Of a stretch of 64,000 bases of DNA, positions 27,626 through 36,962 are shown piece after piece. Below the pieces are notes generated by a model. The model was not told where the DNA came from. It saw only the letters and a list, made by a program, of their open reading frames with translations, and searched no databases. This DNA is from Modestobacter roseus (GTDB taxonomy: Bacteria; Actinomycetota; Actinomycetes; Mycobacteriales; Geodermatophilaceae). Made by a program: the position numbers and the translations under genes. The number at the start of each line of letters is the position of its first letter. Positions within the stretch are counted from its first letter, which is position 1. The DNA lies in the NCBI RefSeq assembly GCF_007994135.1, contig NZ_VLKF01000001.1, forward strand, positions 124,001-188,000. Direction: 5' to 3'.

Positions 27626-30015
27626 CGTGGTCCCGCCTCGACCCCGGCGGGCTGCCGCTCCTCGTCGTCCACGTCGGCCAGCACCCGGGCTTCCAGCGAC
27701 TCGTCCCGCAACACCTCGGGTCCGCCGCTGCGGGCGCCGACGACCCCGGTGCGGCGCAGCTCCTCGATCCCGACCGACGCGGTGCGCACCCGGCTGCTGG
27801 GCCAGCTCGCCGACCGGCCCAGCAGGGTGAGCACGGCGGGGGTGAGCACCGGGCGGATCAGGAACGTGTCGATGAGCAGGCCGACGGCCATGGTGAAGGC
27901 GATCTGCCGGAACGTCTGCAGCGGGATGATCGCGACCATCGCGAAGGTGGCCGCCAGGATCAGCCCGGCCGCGCTGATCGCCCGGGACGTGCTCGGCATC
28001 GCCAGCATGATCGCCTTGCTCAGCGGATGCCGGGCGGCGGCCTCCCAGATCGAGCCGACGGCGAACACGTTGTAGTCCGAGCCGAGTGCGAGCAGCAGCA
28101 CGGCGGTCGCGAACGGGACGTAGAACGCCAGCCCGGGGTCGCCCAGGAGGACCTGGAACACCAGCACGCTGAGGCCGAGCGCGGCGGCCACCCCCAGCGC
28201 GCTGCACGCCAGCAGCACCACCGGGGCGCACAGCGCGCGCAGGTAGACGATCAGGATCAGCAGCTCGACCAGCAACGCGGCCGTCAGCGTGGTCCGCAGG
28301 TTGTCCCGGGTGATCGCGGCCAGCTCGCCGGCGATCGCCGTCTGCCCGGTGACCGCCGCCTCGGCGTCCTCCAGGCCGGCCTCCGCGGCCAGCGTGTCCA
28401 GCCGGGTGCTCAGCTCGCGCAGGTCGCTGATCGCCGGCGCCCCCAGCGGGTCGCTGTCCAGCACGACGACGAACCGCGCGGCGTCGCCGTCCTCGGAGAA
28501 GACGACGCCGTAGCTGTCCGGCAGCGGGTTCTGCGCCGGCCCGAGCACCTCCGCCACCCCGGGCTGGGCCGCGATGGCCGACTGCAGCCGCTCCAGGGCC
28601 GGCCGCTGCTCGATGACGTCGTCGCCCTCGACGATCACCTCCGTGGGGGCGATGACCCCGCGGACACCGGCCTCTGCGAGCACCTCCGCGCCCTGCCGCA
28701 CCGGGTCGTCGGCCGGCAGGCCGGAGGTGAAGGAGAGGTCCAGGCGCATCTGCAGCAGCGGCGCCGCAGCCAGCACGAGCAGCCCGGTCGCGAGCAGGGT
28801 CGCCACCGTCGCGCCCTTCCGGGAGACGACGATGCGCAGCAGCCGGCCGTTGCCGCGCCGGGTCGGCCGGCGGGGCGAGCGGCTCCGCGTGCCCAGCCCG
28901 AACAGCCGTTCCCCGAGGATGGCCATCAACGCCGGCACCAGGGTCAGCGACACCAGCACCCCGATGACGACGGTCAGCGAGAGCGCGGGCCCGAACGCCT
29001 GGAACAGCTGGAAGTCCGCCGCGAGCAGCGCCGCGGTGCCGGCCGCGACGGTGATCCCGGCGACGGCGATGATCGGCGCGTTGGCGGTGACCGCCCGCCG
29101 GGTGGCGTCCAGCCGCGGCAGCCCCCGGTCCAGCTGCTGGCGGAGGCCGGCGAAGAAGAGCACGCAGTAGTCGGTGATCACCCCGATCAGCAGCGCGGCG
29201 ATCAGCGGTTGCAGCTGGTCGGGCAGCGCGAAGCCCAGCGTGGCGGCGAGCACCCCCAGGCTGCGGATGGCGACCAGGTAGCCGAGCCCGGCGGCCACGA
29301 GCACGACGAGCGGGGCCACCACCGAACGGAAGGTCAGCCCGACGACGCCGGCGATCAGCACCAGGGTGGCCACCTCGAACAGGTGCAGCCGCGACTCCAG
29401 GTGGTCGGCCTGGGCGACCTGGGCCGGCAGCACGCCGGCGACGAAGGTCTGCACCGAGTCCTGGTTGTGGAAGTGCGCGGCGTACTCGCGGGCCAGGTCC
29501 CGGGTCCGCTCCAGCGACGTGTAGTTCGAGACGTACAGGTAGGTGACGGCCGTGTCCGGCGTCGAGGTGGGCACCGGGACGGCCGCGACGATCTGCCCGC
29601 GCCCGGGCGGCACGTCGCCGTCCAGGTAGGCCTGCGTGTGGGCCGCCGCCCACAGCGCCACGTCGGCCTGGGTCAGCACGCTGAGCCCGTCGGGGTCGTG
29701 CACCACGACCGAGACCTGGGAGAGCACCGGCACCCGGAACAGCTCCAGGGAGCGTTCCTGGACGGCGGCGGCCGGGCTGCCCTCCGGCAGGAGGTTGCCG
29801 ATGTCGGCTCCGCCGCCCCCGCCGGCCGTGGGGAGGAGCGCCGAGACCACCACGGTCAGTGCGAGCCAGCCCACCAGCACGAACCAGCGGGCCTTGACGA
29901 CCGCGTCGCGGTAGGCGCGGCCGGCTCTCCGGAACCCCCGCCGCACCGGCCCGGTCACCCGCCGGGCGGCGGCAGCCAGCCCGGTGGACGATCGGGTGGC
30001 GGCCGTGGCTGGCAC
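27622..30015 (-). CDS. MMPL family RND transporter, 797 aa
   Basis: Two homologous halves, each with an N-terminal helix, a large extracytoplasmic domain and a five-helix bundle: about 12 membrane segments in all. The first helix is ARWFVLVGWLALTVVVSALL. RND/MMPL motifs appear as LLIGVITDYCVLFFAGLRQQ in the first half and LLALGSDYNVFAVGSIWE in the second. Both keep the Asp-Tyr of the proton relay in helices 4 and 10. It lacks a long C-terminal domain. Likely proton-driven export of lipids or siderophore-like molecules, coupled with the LmeA-like partner downstream. Confidence 0.92.
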   Translation of the reverse strand: MPATAATRSSTGLAAAARRVTGPVRRGFRRAGRAYRDAVVKARWFVLVGWLALTVVVSALLPTAGGGGGADIGNLLPEGSPAAAVQERSLELFRVPVLSQVSVVVHDPDGLSVLTQADVALWAAAHTQAYLDGDVPPGRGQIVAAVPVPTSTPDTAVTYLYVSNYTSLERTRDLAREYAAHFHNQDSVQTFVAGVLPAQVAQADHLESRLHLFEVATLVLIAGVVGLTFRSVVAPLVVLVAAGLGYLVAIRSLGVLAATLGFALPDQLQPLIAALLIGVITDYCVLFFAGLRQQLDRGLPRLDATRRAVTANAPIIAVAGITVAAGTAALLAADFQLFQAFGPALSLTVVIGVLVSLTLVPALMAILGERLFGLGTRSRSPRRPTRRGNGRLLRIVVSRKGATVATLLATGLLVLAAAPLLQMRLDLSFTSGLPADDPVRQGAEVLAEAGVRGVIAPTEVIVEGDDVIEQRPALERLQSAIAAQPGVAEVLGPAQNPLPDSYGVVFSEDGDAARFVVVLDSDPLGAPAISDLRELSTRLDTLAAEAGLEDAEAAVTGQTAIAGELAAITRDNLRTTLTAALLVELLILIVYLRALCAPVVLLACSALGVAAALGLSVLVFQVLLGDPGLAFYVPFATAVLLLALGSDYNVFAVGSIWEAAARHPLSKAIMLAMPSTSRAISAAGLILAATFAMVAIIPLQTFRQIAFTMAVGLLIDTFLIRPVLTPAVLTLLGRSASWPSSRVRTASVGIEELRRTGVVGARSGGPEVLRDESLEARVLADVDDEERQPAGVEAGPR

Positions 30016-30108
30016 CGGGGCCTCCAGCCTCGCGGTACTACCGGGTGAGCTCAGCAGTCGAAGGCTACCGGCGGTCGAGGACCGCCGCCCGACGGTGGGA
30101 GGACGACC

Positions 30109-30666
30109 ATGACCGACACCGAGCCCGACCCCGACCCCGGCCCCGATCCCGACGACGGGGCCGGAGCAACGTCGCCGGACGGTGCACGCGGTCCGGGGCG
30201 GGCGGTGCGCGGATGGCTGGTCGTCGCCGGTTTCGTGGGCGGCGTCGTCGCCGGCGGGCTGCTCGTCGGCCTGGTCGGCGAGGGGTCGGCGCCCGTCCCG
30301 CTCCCCGCCGCGGCCGACCCCGCGCAGGACGTCACCATCCGGCTGCCGGACGCACCGGCCGTGGGCGAGTCCGCCGAGGTGGTGGTCAATGCCGACTGCC
30401 TGCGGGCGGTGAACGGGGCCCAGGACGTCGTCGCCACCGTCGACGACCTGGCCGAGGCGGCAGCGGCGCTCAACGCCGCCCGCCTCGACGAGGTGGTCCG
30501 GCGTCTCCAGCCACTGCAGGGGCGGCTGCGTGACGACCTCGCCGGCTGCACGGTCGTCGCCGTGGACGACGGAGCGGACCCCACGGCCACCACGTCCCCG
30601 GCCACCACGGCACCGGCCACCACGTCCCCGGCCACCACGACCTCGCCGTCGGCACCTCCGACCTGA
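30109..30666 (+). CDS. membrane-anchored hypothetical protein with Asp/Pro head and Thr/Pro tail, 185 aa
   Basis: Starts ATG 30109 behind GGAGGACGACC. The head is acidic (MTDTEPDPDPGPDPDDGAG). One membrane helix (about 35-57, GWLVVAGFVGGVVAGGLLVG) is followed by an exterior domain with two cysteines (NADCLRAVN and LAGCTVVAV) probably disulfide-bonded around a helical hairpin. The tail is ATTSPATTAP repeats, near-identical in DNA. No known family. Confidence 0.65.
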   Translation: MTDTEPDPDPGPDPDDGAGATSPDGARGPGRAVRGWLVVAGFVGGVVAGGLLVGLVGEGSAPVPLPAAADPAQDVTIRLPDAPAVGESAEVVVNADCLRAVNGAQDVVATVDDLAEAAAALNAARLDEVVRRLQPLQGRLRDDLAGCTVVAVDDGADPTATTSPATTAPATTSPATTTSPSAPPT

Positions 30667-30773
30667 GCCGCTGGTTTCCCGGCGGCGCCATCGGGACAGT
30701 CACCAGGAGCCGGTGAGCACCGTCGGCGGAGACCGTCAGGCAGCCGCTCTGGCGCACGACCGGCCGGAGACAC

Positions 30774-31508
30774 GTGCCCCTCGTCGAGAACTTCCACCGT
30801 GCGCTCGCCGAGGCCGCGACCGAGCTGCCCGACGCGGAGCTGCTCCCGGAACGTCTCGCCCGGGCGTGCGCCCGGGTGCTGCCGGTGGACGGCGCCGGCA
30901 TCTGCCTCTTCTTCCTCTCCGACCGGCGGTTGCCGCTGGGGTCCAGTGACGCGGAGTCGGCCGAGGCGGAGCGGCTGCAGTTCACCTCCGGCGAGGGGCC
31001 GTGCCTGGCCGCCCACGCCGCGGGCGAGCCCGTGCTCGCCGACGAGGCGGCGATCCGTGCCCGGTGGCCGGGCTTCTACGACAGCCTGGTCGCCCGCACG
31101 CGGATCCGGAGCACGATCTCGCTCCCGCTGCGCGACTAACTCCGGGGCATCGGGGCTCTCGACCTGTACCTCGTCCCGCCGCACGACGTCGGCTCGCTGA
31201 GCCTGCGGGACGCCCTGGTGGTCAGCGGTGAGATCGGCGCGGTGCTCCAGGCGCAGAGCCAGACGGGCAGGGGCCGGTCCGACGGACCGGGGTGGCTGGA
31301 CGCCCCGGCCGCGGCGCGGCGCTCCACCGTGTGGCAGGCGATGGGCTTCGTCAACTCCGCCCTGGCCGTGCCCAGCCCGGACGCGCTGGCTCTGCTCCGG
31401 GCCCGTGCCTACGCGGAGGGGACGTCCCTCGATGAGCTCGCGGCCCGGGTCCTCGACCGCACGGTGCCGCTCGACGACCTGGCCCCGGACGCCGACAGCT
31501 CCCGGTAG
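30774..31508 (+). pseudogene. GAF-ANTAR antiterminator broken by an in-frame stop
   Basis: One reading frame encodes a complete GAF-ANTAR protein except for TAA at 31137-31139. Before it comes a GAF domain (VENFHRALAEAATELPDAEL, FTSGEGPCLAAHAAGEPVLA, RTRIRSTISLPLRD). After it, still in frame, the GAF end continues (LRGIGALDLYLVPPHDVGSL) and an ANTAR RNA-binding domain follows (VWQAMGFVNSALAVPSPDAL then LRARAYAEGTSLDELAARVL). Intact relatives are cytoplasmic antiterminators. A GTG at 31218 could still restart translation to yield the ANTAR part. The rest of the frame shows no decay, so the stop is recent, read through, or a base error. Confidence 0.8.
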
Positions 31509-31583
31509 CGCGGTGCCTCCCCACCGGGCCGTGTGTCGGGCAGGATCGCTCCGTCGTCCGAACCCCGACAGGAGCGCTCAGCC

Positions 31584-32198
31584 GTGACCAGCCCGCAGCA
31601 CCAGCCCGCCGCCATGGTGGTGCCCGCCTTCTTCGTGAAGCAGCGGATCACCATGATGGTCAACCGCTACGAGGTCCTGGCGGCGAACCCGGACGGCTCC
31701 GAGGGGCAGCTGATGGCCCTCGCCGAGCAGAAGCGGATGAAGCTCAAGGAGGAGGTCGTCTTCTTCGCCGACGAGTCCAAGAAGCGCCGGGTCTTCTCCT
31801 TCAAGGCCCGTCAGCGGCTGGACGTCGCGGCGGAGCACGACGTGTACGACGAACAGGGCCAGCCGCTGGGCATGTTCAGCAAGCAGTTCGGCGCCAGCCT
31901 GCTGCGCTCGACCTGGAACCTCTCCGCGCCGGGCATCGAGGCGGTCGGGCAGGAGCGGCGCCCGGTGCTCGCCGTCGTCCGCCGGGTCTGGACGTTCCTC
32001 CCGGTGGTGGGCGACGTGTGGGTGCCGTTCGTCTTCCACTTCGACTTCACCGACACCGCGACCGGGCAGCCGGTGCTGGTCAGCGAGCGGCAGAAGGCGG
32101 TCCGCGACCGCTACCGGGTCACCGTCCCCGACCCGCGGCTGGACTTCCGGGTGGCGGCCTCGATGGCCGTGGCCCTGGACGCCCTGCAGAGTCGCTGA
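31584..32198 (+). CDS. LURP-one-related (tubby-like fold) protein, 204 aa
   Basis: A beta-rich protein with PAFFVKQRITMMVNRYEVLA at the start, the DEQGQPLGMFSKQFGASLLR turn, TWNLSAPG and the final VSERQKAVRDRYRVTV segment. This is the LOR/LURP-one pattern, related to the tubby C-terminal and phospholipid scramblase fold. The bacterial role is unknown; membrane-lipid binding is a guess from the fold. GTG 31584 follows an AGGAGC ribosome site. Its stop lies in the tandem repeat at the gene end. Confidence 0.75.
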   Translation: MTSPQHQPAAMVVPAFFVKQRITMMVNRYEVLAANPDGSEGQLMALAEQKRMKLKEEVVFFADESKKRRVFSFKARQRLDVAAEHDVYDEQGQPLGMFSKQFGASLLRSTWNLSAPGIEAVGQERRPVLAVVRRVWTFLPVVGDVWVPFVFHFDFTDTATGQPVLVSERQKAVRDRYRVTVPDPRLDFRVAASMAVALDALQSR

Positions 32199-32229
32199 GT
32201 CGCCCTGCAGAGTCGCCCTGCAGAGTCGC
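32181..32229. repeat. 15-nt repeat, three copies, across a convergent gene end
   Basis: GCCCTGCAGAGTCGC occurs at 32181-32195, 32202-32216 and 32215-32229. The first copy is the last coding part of the LURP-one gene (Ala-Leu-Gln-Ser-Arg); the others fill the gap up to the stop of the next, convergent gene at 32230. It appears to be a local slippage expansion of the gene end. Confidence 0.8.
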
Positions 32230-32637
32230 TCAGAGGTAGCGGGCCTCCAGTTCGGCGAAGAAGGCCTTCGCCAGGGCGACGAAGTCGGCCTCGCGCAGGA
32301 CGATCTCGTCGCCCACGTGGTGGCCCAGCACGCTGTGCCCCGGGTGGTAGCGCAGTTCCCGGTCGGCGAGCACCCGGCCGCCGCTGCGCAGTGACGCGGC
32401 GAGCACCCGCACCTCGGTGAGCGCGTTGCCGTCCTCGCCCTCGACGTCGCGGCCCCGGTGCACGAAACAGCCCTCCAGCACCAGCACCAGGTCGGTGAAG
32501 AAGACCGGCTCGAACTCGCCCAGGGCGGCGTGGTCGCCGACGGCCGCCGACAACCGCCGCCAGGCGGCGACCCGGTCGTCGACGGCGGCCCGCCGCGCGT
32601 CGATGTGGTCCTGGCTGTAGCAGCTGTGGCTCAACAC
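32230..32637 (-). CDS. conserved hypothetical protein, 135 aa
   Basis: Soluble protein with no signal or membrane segment. It has an N-terminal helical part (MLSHSCYSQDHIDARRAAVD) and a central alpha/beta part, FEPVFFTDLVLVLEGCFVHR followed by YHPGHSVLGHHVGDEIVLR, with several His residues that may be functional. I do not recognise the family. Coding is supported by codon use and neighbours' spacing. Confidence 0.65.
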   Translation of the reverse strand: MLSHSCYSQDHIDARRAAVDDRVAAWRRLSAAVGDHAALGEFEPVFFTDLVLVLEGCFVHRGRDVEGEDGNALTEVRVLAASLRSGGRVLADRELRYHPGHSVLGHHVGDEIVLREADFVALAKAFFAELEARYL

Positions 32638-32719
32638 GGCGGCTCCTCGTCGAGACGCGCGCTCCTGGCCGGGGCGTGGTCTCCCGAGGGTGCCACCGGG
32701 AGCCGGTGGGGGAAAGGGC

Positions 32720-33064
32720 TCAGACCCAGCTGTAGCGCTGCTCGCCGGTCCGCGGCTGGGGGACCGCCCACTCGGCCGGCGCCGGGGCGTCCCACCGGTG
32801 GTCGTAGCGGATCGGGACGACCAGGTCGTCGTCGGTCCGGTGCCGCGGGACCGGGGGAGGGGCGTAGCGGGCGGCCTGCCACTGGGGGAGCCGGACGTCG
32901 GCCAGCGGCATCCAGCTGGCCCGCCGCAGGCCGCCGATCTCGAACTGCACGCGCAGCTCGCAGCGGCCCCACGCGTCGTGGCGCCAGCCCAGCAGGGCTG
33001 CGGGGAACCACTCGCCCAGGTGGAAGAACTCGACGTCGAGCGGCGCTCCGGCGAGCGTCGTCAT
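32720..33064 (-). CDS. conserved hypothetical protein, 114 aa
   Basis: Start taken at ATG 33064 (MTTLAGAPLDVEFFHLGEWF); a start at 33079 would add five residues. It is a small Trp-rich soluble protein: EWFPAALLGWRHDAWGRCEL, then RRASWMPLADVRLP and IRYDHRWDAPAPAEW. Regular aromatic spacing suggests a compact beta-barrel. No family recognised and no membrane or export signal. Confidence 0.6.
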   Translation of the reverse strand: MTTLAGAPLDVEFFHLGEWFPAALLGWRHDAWGRCELRVQFEIGGLRRASWMPLADVRLPQWQAARYAPPPVPRHRTDDDLVVPIRYDHRWDAPAPAEWAVPQPRTGEQRYSWV

Positions 33065-33187
33065 CCCAAGGTCCGGCACGAGGCGGACTGTAAGGCGTTG
33101 ATCATGGTCGCCGGGTGAGGCGCGCGACGCGTGTGACGCCCGTGGCCACCGGGACGGCGCGTCGCCCGGATGCCACGTCCGCGCTGG

Positions 33188-33400
33188 TCAGCCAGCAGCT
33201 CCGGCATCCACCCGGGCGTCGTGCTCGGCGTCGGTCATCGGCCGTGCGCCCTCGAAGGCGGCGCGCGGCACGGCGTCGGGGACCGCCCGGGAGGCACCCA
33301 TCGCGACCACCGCCACGGTCGTGCCCCGTAGCACCGCGCCCAGGCGGTCGGGCTCCGGCGGGCCGGGCGGCGGGTGTCGGAGGGGTACCGGGGTGGTCAC
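33188..33400 (-). CDS. possible small hypothetical protein, 70 aa
   Basis: GTG 33400 opens a frame reading [20 protein letters not shown], then [18 protein letters not shown], ending [14 protein letters not shown]. Composition is plausible for a real protein, but there is no recognised domain and a longer frame exists upstream. It would be divergent from the oxidoreductase at 33489. Low confidence. Confidence 0.35.
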   Translation of the reverse strand: MTTPVPLRHPPPGPPEPDRLGAVLRGTTVAVVAMGASRAVPDAVPRAAFEGARPMTDAEHDARVDAGAAG

Positions 33401-33488
33401 CGGGGCGGTGTGGCAGCGCACCGGACCGCCGGGAAGCAGGTCCACGCCCCGCGCGTTGTCCCGGGCAACCGACTGGAAGGCCTGCACC

Positions 33489-34478
33489 ATGCGCATCCCG
33501 CTGTCCGTCCTCGACCTCGCCCCGATCGCCCGCGGGGAGACCGTGAGCAGCAGCATCGCGGCGAGCGTCGCCCTCGCCCAGCGTGCGGAGGCCACCGGCT
33601 ACCGGCGGGTCTGGTACGCCGAGCACCACAACATGCCGACGATCGCCTCCTCGGCCACGAGCGTGCTCATCTCCCACGTCGGCGCGCACACCAGCACGAT
33701 CCGGCTCGGTGCCGGCGGCGTCATGCTGCCCAACCACTCGCCGCTGACGATCGCCGAGCAGTTCGGCACGCTCGCGTCGATGTACCCCGACCGCATCGAC
33801 CTGGGCCTGGGCCGGGCGCCGGGGTCGGACCAGAACACCATGTACGCCCTGCGGCGCGACCCCGGCTCCGCGGAGACCTTCCCGCAGGACGTGCTCGAGC
33901 TGCAGGCCTACCTGACCGGCAACTCACGGGTGCCCGGCGTCGACGCGATCCCCGGCAAGGGCACCGACGTGCCGCTGTTCATCCTCGGCTCCTCGCTGTT
34001 CGGTGCACACCTCGCCGCGGCGCTGGGCCTGCCGTACGCCTTCGCCAGCCACTTCGCCCCGCAGGCGCTGGAGGCCGCCGTCGCCACCTACCGCCGGGAG
34101 TTCAAGCCGTCGGAGCAGCTGGCCGAGCCGTACGTGATCGCGGGGGTGAACGTGGTCGCCGCCGACACCGAGGAGGCCGCCCAGCAGAACCTGGTGGCGG
34201 TCCGCCGCAACCTCGCGATCGGGCTGTTCGGCCGCGGTCGGTCGCTGACCGACGAGGAGGCCGACCTGCTCCTCGAGCAGGGCGCCGGCCACCACGTGGG
34301 CTCGATGCTGACCCACACCGCCGTCGGCACCCCGGCCCAGGTCGGGGACTTCCTCGACCGGTTCCGCAAGCAGGCCGACGCCGACGAGCTGATCGTCGCC
34401 CACCAGTCGCCCACCACCGAGGGCCGGCTGCGCTCGGTCGAGCTGACCGCGGAGGCCGTCGCGGACCCCGCGGCCTGA
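33489..34478 (+). CDS. LLM-class flavin-dependent oxidoreductase, 329 aa
   Basis: Luciferase-like monooxygenase fold using reduced flavin. Starts [13 protein letters not shown], typical of the MsnO8/YhbW subgroup. Motifs: [58 protein letters not shown], and [20 protein letters not shown]. The C-terminus has [23 protein letters not shown] 33489 was chosen since it begins exactly at the conserved N-terminal strand. Substrate unknown. Convergent with the NlpC/P60 gene. Confidence 0.93.
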   Translation: MRIPLSVLDLAPIARGETVSSSIAASVALAQRAEATGYRRVWYAEHHNMPTIASSATSVLISHVGAHTSTIRLGAGGVMLPNHSPLTIAEQFGTLASMYPDRIDLGLGRAPGSDQNTMYALRRDPGSAETFPQDVLELQAYLTGNSRVPGVDAIPGKGTDVPLFILGSSLFGAHLAAALGLPYAFASHFAPQALEAAVATYRREFKPSEQLAEPYVIAGVNVVAADTEEAAQQNLVAVRRNLAIGLFGRGRSLTDEEADLLLEQGAGHHVGSMLTHTAVGTPAQVGDFLDRFRKQADADELIVAHQSPTTEGRLRSVELTAEAVADPAA

Positions 34479-34481
34479 GCC

Positions 34482-35774
34482 TCAGGCGCTGGGGCGGACA
34501 CCACCGATGAAGCCGCCCCAGCGCATCGAGGTGACCCGGATGACCGAGCCGCTCTGCGGAGCTTCGAGGATCCGCCCGTCACCCAGGTAGATCGCCACGT
34601 GGTGGATGGTCGCCGCGTTGCTCGTGTCGGTGGCCCAGAAGACCAGGTCCCCCCGCTGCAGCTCGGCCCGGGCGACCTTCGGCAGCGCGGAGTACTGGGC
34701 CCGGCTGTTGCGCGGGATGCTGATGCCGGCCTGGGCGTAGGCGTAGCGGGTCAGGCCGGAGCAGTCGAAGCCGACGATGCCGGCGTCCACACCCCAGCCG
34801 ACGCTCGGCCCGGACAGCGACCCGCCGCCCCAGGAGTAGATGGTGCCGAGGTACCGCTCGGCGGCGTCGATCGCGGTCTCCGCGGACGACGCGGACCCGG
34901 CGCCGGCCCGGGGACCGGCCGACGCGGCGGACGAGCCGGAGCTGAGCTGCTGACGCACCGGCTGGGCCTGCGCCCGGCTCGATGCGGCAGCGGCCTCCTG
35001 GCGCCGGCGCTCCTCGGCGGCGGCCCGCGCCCCCTGCAGGCCGGACAGCGTCTGCTGGGCGGAGTCGAGCTGCGCCTGCAGCCGGCTCTGCTCGGCGGCG
35101 AAGGCCGCAGCCTGCTGACGGGCGCCGGCCTCGATCTGCTCGGCGGCGGCCAGGGCCGCGGCGGCGTCCTGGCGCAGCACCTCGGCGTGGGCCAGCGACT
35201 CGCGGGCCGCGGCGTCGGCGGCGGTCGCCTGCTGCTCGGCCACCGTGACCTCGGCAAGGACGTCGGTCCGGTGCAGCCCGGCGGCGTCCAGCAGGGCGGC
35301 GCGCTCCAGCACCTCCGCCGGGCCGCCGGCGCTCAGCAGCGCGGCGATGCCGGGGGAGGTGCTGCCCTGCTGGTAGCTCGTCCGGGCGAAGTCGGCCACC
35401 GCGCCGCGGGCGGCGGTGAGGTCCTCGGCGGCCCGCCGGGCCGCGGCGGCGGCGGTCTCGGCGGCGGCCTGCGCCGTCTCGTACTCGGCCTGCTTGCCCT
35501 GGAAGGTGTCGAGCGCGATCGCCGACTGCGCCTGCGCGGCGGCCAGGTCGGCCTGCGCGCCGGCCAGCTGGGCGGCGGCGGTGCCGACCTGCCCGGCGGC
35601 GTCGGCCCTGGCCTGCTCGGCGGCCTGCAACTGGGCGTCACTGGGGGCGCCCGGCGTCGCGGCGGCGACCCCCGGCGCGACCACCAGGGCGACGGCGACG
35701 GCGGTGACGACGGCCGCCGCGCGGTGCGCCAGCCGTGCTCCGACCCGACGTCCGGCCGACACCTGCGTGCTCAC
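34482..35774 (-). CDS. secreted NlpC/P60 peptidoglycan endopeptidase with coiled coil (RipA-like), 430 aa
   Basis: A signal peptide (VGARLAHRAAAVVTAVAVAL ... PGVAAA, cut at about residue 39) is followed by a long Ala/Gln-rich coiled coil (about 45-270), then an NlpC/P60 domain (about 300-430) cutting between D-Glu and mDAP in peptidoglycan stems. The catalytic set is intact: Cys in GFDCSGLTRYAY, His in TIHHVAIYLGD, and a polar third residue downstream. Unlike the P60 domain at 828-2828, it keeps the His. Likely acts in daughter-cell separation. The 132-base leader holds a 7-bp hairpin (TCACCCG/CGGGTGA) near the start. Confidence 0.92.
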   Translation of the reverse strand: MSTQVSAGRRVGARLAHRAAAVVTAVAVALVVAPGVAAATPGAPSDAQLQAAEQARADAAGQVGTAAAQLAGAQADLAAAQAQSAIALDTFQGKQAEYETAQAAAETAAAAARRAAEDLTAARGAVADFARTSYQQGSTSPGIAALLSAGGPAEVLERAALLDAAGLHRTDVLAEVTVAEQQATAADAAARESLAHAEVLRQDAAAALAAAEQIEAGARQQAAAFAAEQSRLQAQLDSAQQTLSGLQGARAAAEERRRQEAAAASSRAQAQPVRQQLSSGSSAASAGPRAGAGSASSAETAIDAAERYLGTIYSWGGGSLSGPSVGWGVDAGIVGFDCSGLTRYAYAQAGISIPRNSRAQYSALPKVARAELQRGDLVFWATDTSNAATIHHVAIYLGDGRILEAPQSGSVIRVTSMRWGGFIGGVRPSA

Positions 35775-35906
35775 GATCGCGCTCCTCAGCTGGTCCGTTC
35801 ACCCGTCCGGGTGACCTGACCACCTGATCGGCGTGGTGCCGGAGGTGCTTGAGGGGCTGGCGAGGAACTGAGTTGCCACAAGCAACCCGTCGCCGTCGCG
35901 GTCGGC

Positions 35907-36317
35907 TCAGCCCAGGTGCGCCTCCTTCGGCGCCAGCCCGCGCGCGGCCTCGGCGGCGACCGCCTCCCGGGCACCGCCTCCAGCGGCCACCACCGCGGCG
36001 CCGACCAGCCCCTCGACCAGGGGGCCGGGGGAGAGCACCACCCGCTCGCGCAGCGCGTCGTCGACCAGTTCCAGCGCCGTCTCGGCCGAGAGCACCGCGC
36101 TGCCCAGGTCCATCAGCACCACCACGCCGTCACCGCGGTCGGCAGCGGTCAGCGCCTCGGAGATCGCCACCGCATCGGTGCCGAGCCCGCCGTCGTCGGT
36201 GCCGGCCGCGACCTCGATCCGGACGTCCTGGGCGGTGACCATCTCCCGGGCGAGCGTGATCGCGGCCTCGGCCAGCGGCCGGCTGTGCGAGACCACGACC
36301 AGCCCCACCTGCGCCAT
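35907..36317 (-). CDS. dhaM: dihydroxyacetone kinase phosphotransfer subunit DhaM, 136 aa
   Basis: EIIA-type domain that takes phosphate from PTS HPr and passes it to ADP bound on DhaL. The active His is in VVVSHSRPLAEA (His11), and MDLGSAVLSAE is a family motif. At 136 residues it is the short form, without the fused HPr and EI domains seen in E. coli, so general PTS proteins must supply phosphate. It follows dhaL by six bases in the glpF-dhaK-dhaL-dhaM operon. Confidence 0.92.
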   Translation of the reverse strand: MAQVGLVVVSHSRPLAEAAITLAREMVTAQDVRIEVAAGTDDGGLGTDAVAISEALTAADRGDGVVVLMDLGSAVLSAETALELVDDALRERVVLSPGPLVEGLVGAAVVAAGGGAREAVAAEAARGLAPKEAHLG

Positions 36318-36323
36318 CGCCGC

Positions 36324-36962
36324 TCAGCCCAGTTCGGCGGCCGCGGTCTCGACCAGCAGGCTGGTCGAGGTGGCCCCGGGGTCCTGATGGCCGATGCTGC
36401 GCTCGCCGAGGTAGCTGGCCCGGCCCTTGCGGGCGAGCATCGGTACGGTCGCGTCCCGTCCGTCCCGGGCGGCATCCGCCGCCGCGGTGAGCGCCTCGCC
36501 CAGCGGCTGGCCCGCGGCGAGCGCGGCGTCGAGGGCGTCGCAGGCCGGGATCAGCGCATCGAGCATCGTCTTGTCCCCGGCCTCGGCCTTGCCCCGCGCC
36601 ACGACGCCGTCGAGCCCGGCACGCAGCGCCCGGGCGAACGTCTCCGCGTCCCACGGGCCGGCGCCGCCCGCGCCGGCCAGCCGGAGGAAGAACGTGCCGT
36701 ACAGCGGGCCGCTGGCGCCGCCGACCTTGCTCACCAGCGTGGTGCCGACCTGCTTGAACAGGGCCGCGGCGTCGGCGGGCGGGGCGTCGTCCAGCGCGGC
36801 CACCACCGCGGACATGCCCCGGTCCATGTTCGTGCCGTGGTCGCCGTCGCCGATCGCCTGGTCCAGCTTGGTCAGCTGGTCCCGGTTCTCGGCGACGGCG
36901 CCGGCGAAGGCCCGCAGCCACGCCTGCAGGGCGTCGACGGAGATCTCGTCGGCCACCCTCAC
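36324..36962 (-). CDS. dhaL: dihydroxyacetone kinase ADP-binding subunit DhaL, 212 aa
   Basis: Holds ADP/ATP as cofactor and phosphorylates dihydroxyacetone bound on DhaK. Nucleotide and Mg motifs: [14 protein letters not shown] (about 40-53), [27 protein letters not shown], and [23 protein letters not shown] 36962 overlaps the dhaK stop by four bases, giving [12 protein letters not shown] as N-terminus; an upstream extension would lie inside dhaK. Confidence 0.94.
   Translation of the reverse strand: MRVADEISVDALQAWLRAFAGAVAENRDQLTKLDQAIGDGDHGTNMDRGMSAVVAALDDAPPADAAALFKQVGTTLVSKVGGASGPLYGTFFLRLAGAGGAGPWDAETFARALRAGLDGVVARGKAEAGDKTMLDALIPACDALDAALAAGQPLGEALTAAADAARDGRDATVPMLARKGRASYLGERSIGHQDPGATSTSLLVETAAAELG

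Noticed and set aside
26861-29653. 930-residue frame ending in the LmeA-like sequence
   Set aside because: Only the last 254 residues are real, starting at GTG 27625; the remainder is an off-frame reading of the MMPL gene.
35775-35906. c-di-AMP (ydaO) riboswitch ahead of the NlpC/P60 gene
   Set aside because: Such riboswitches often precede these genes in actinobacteria, but the 132-base leader is short and I could not find the conserved core; only simple hairpins are visible.
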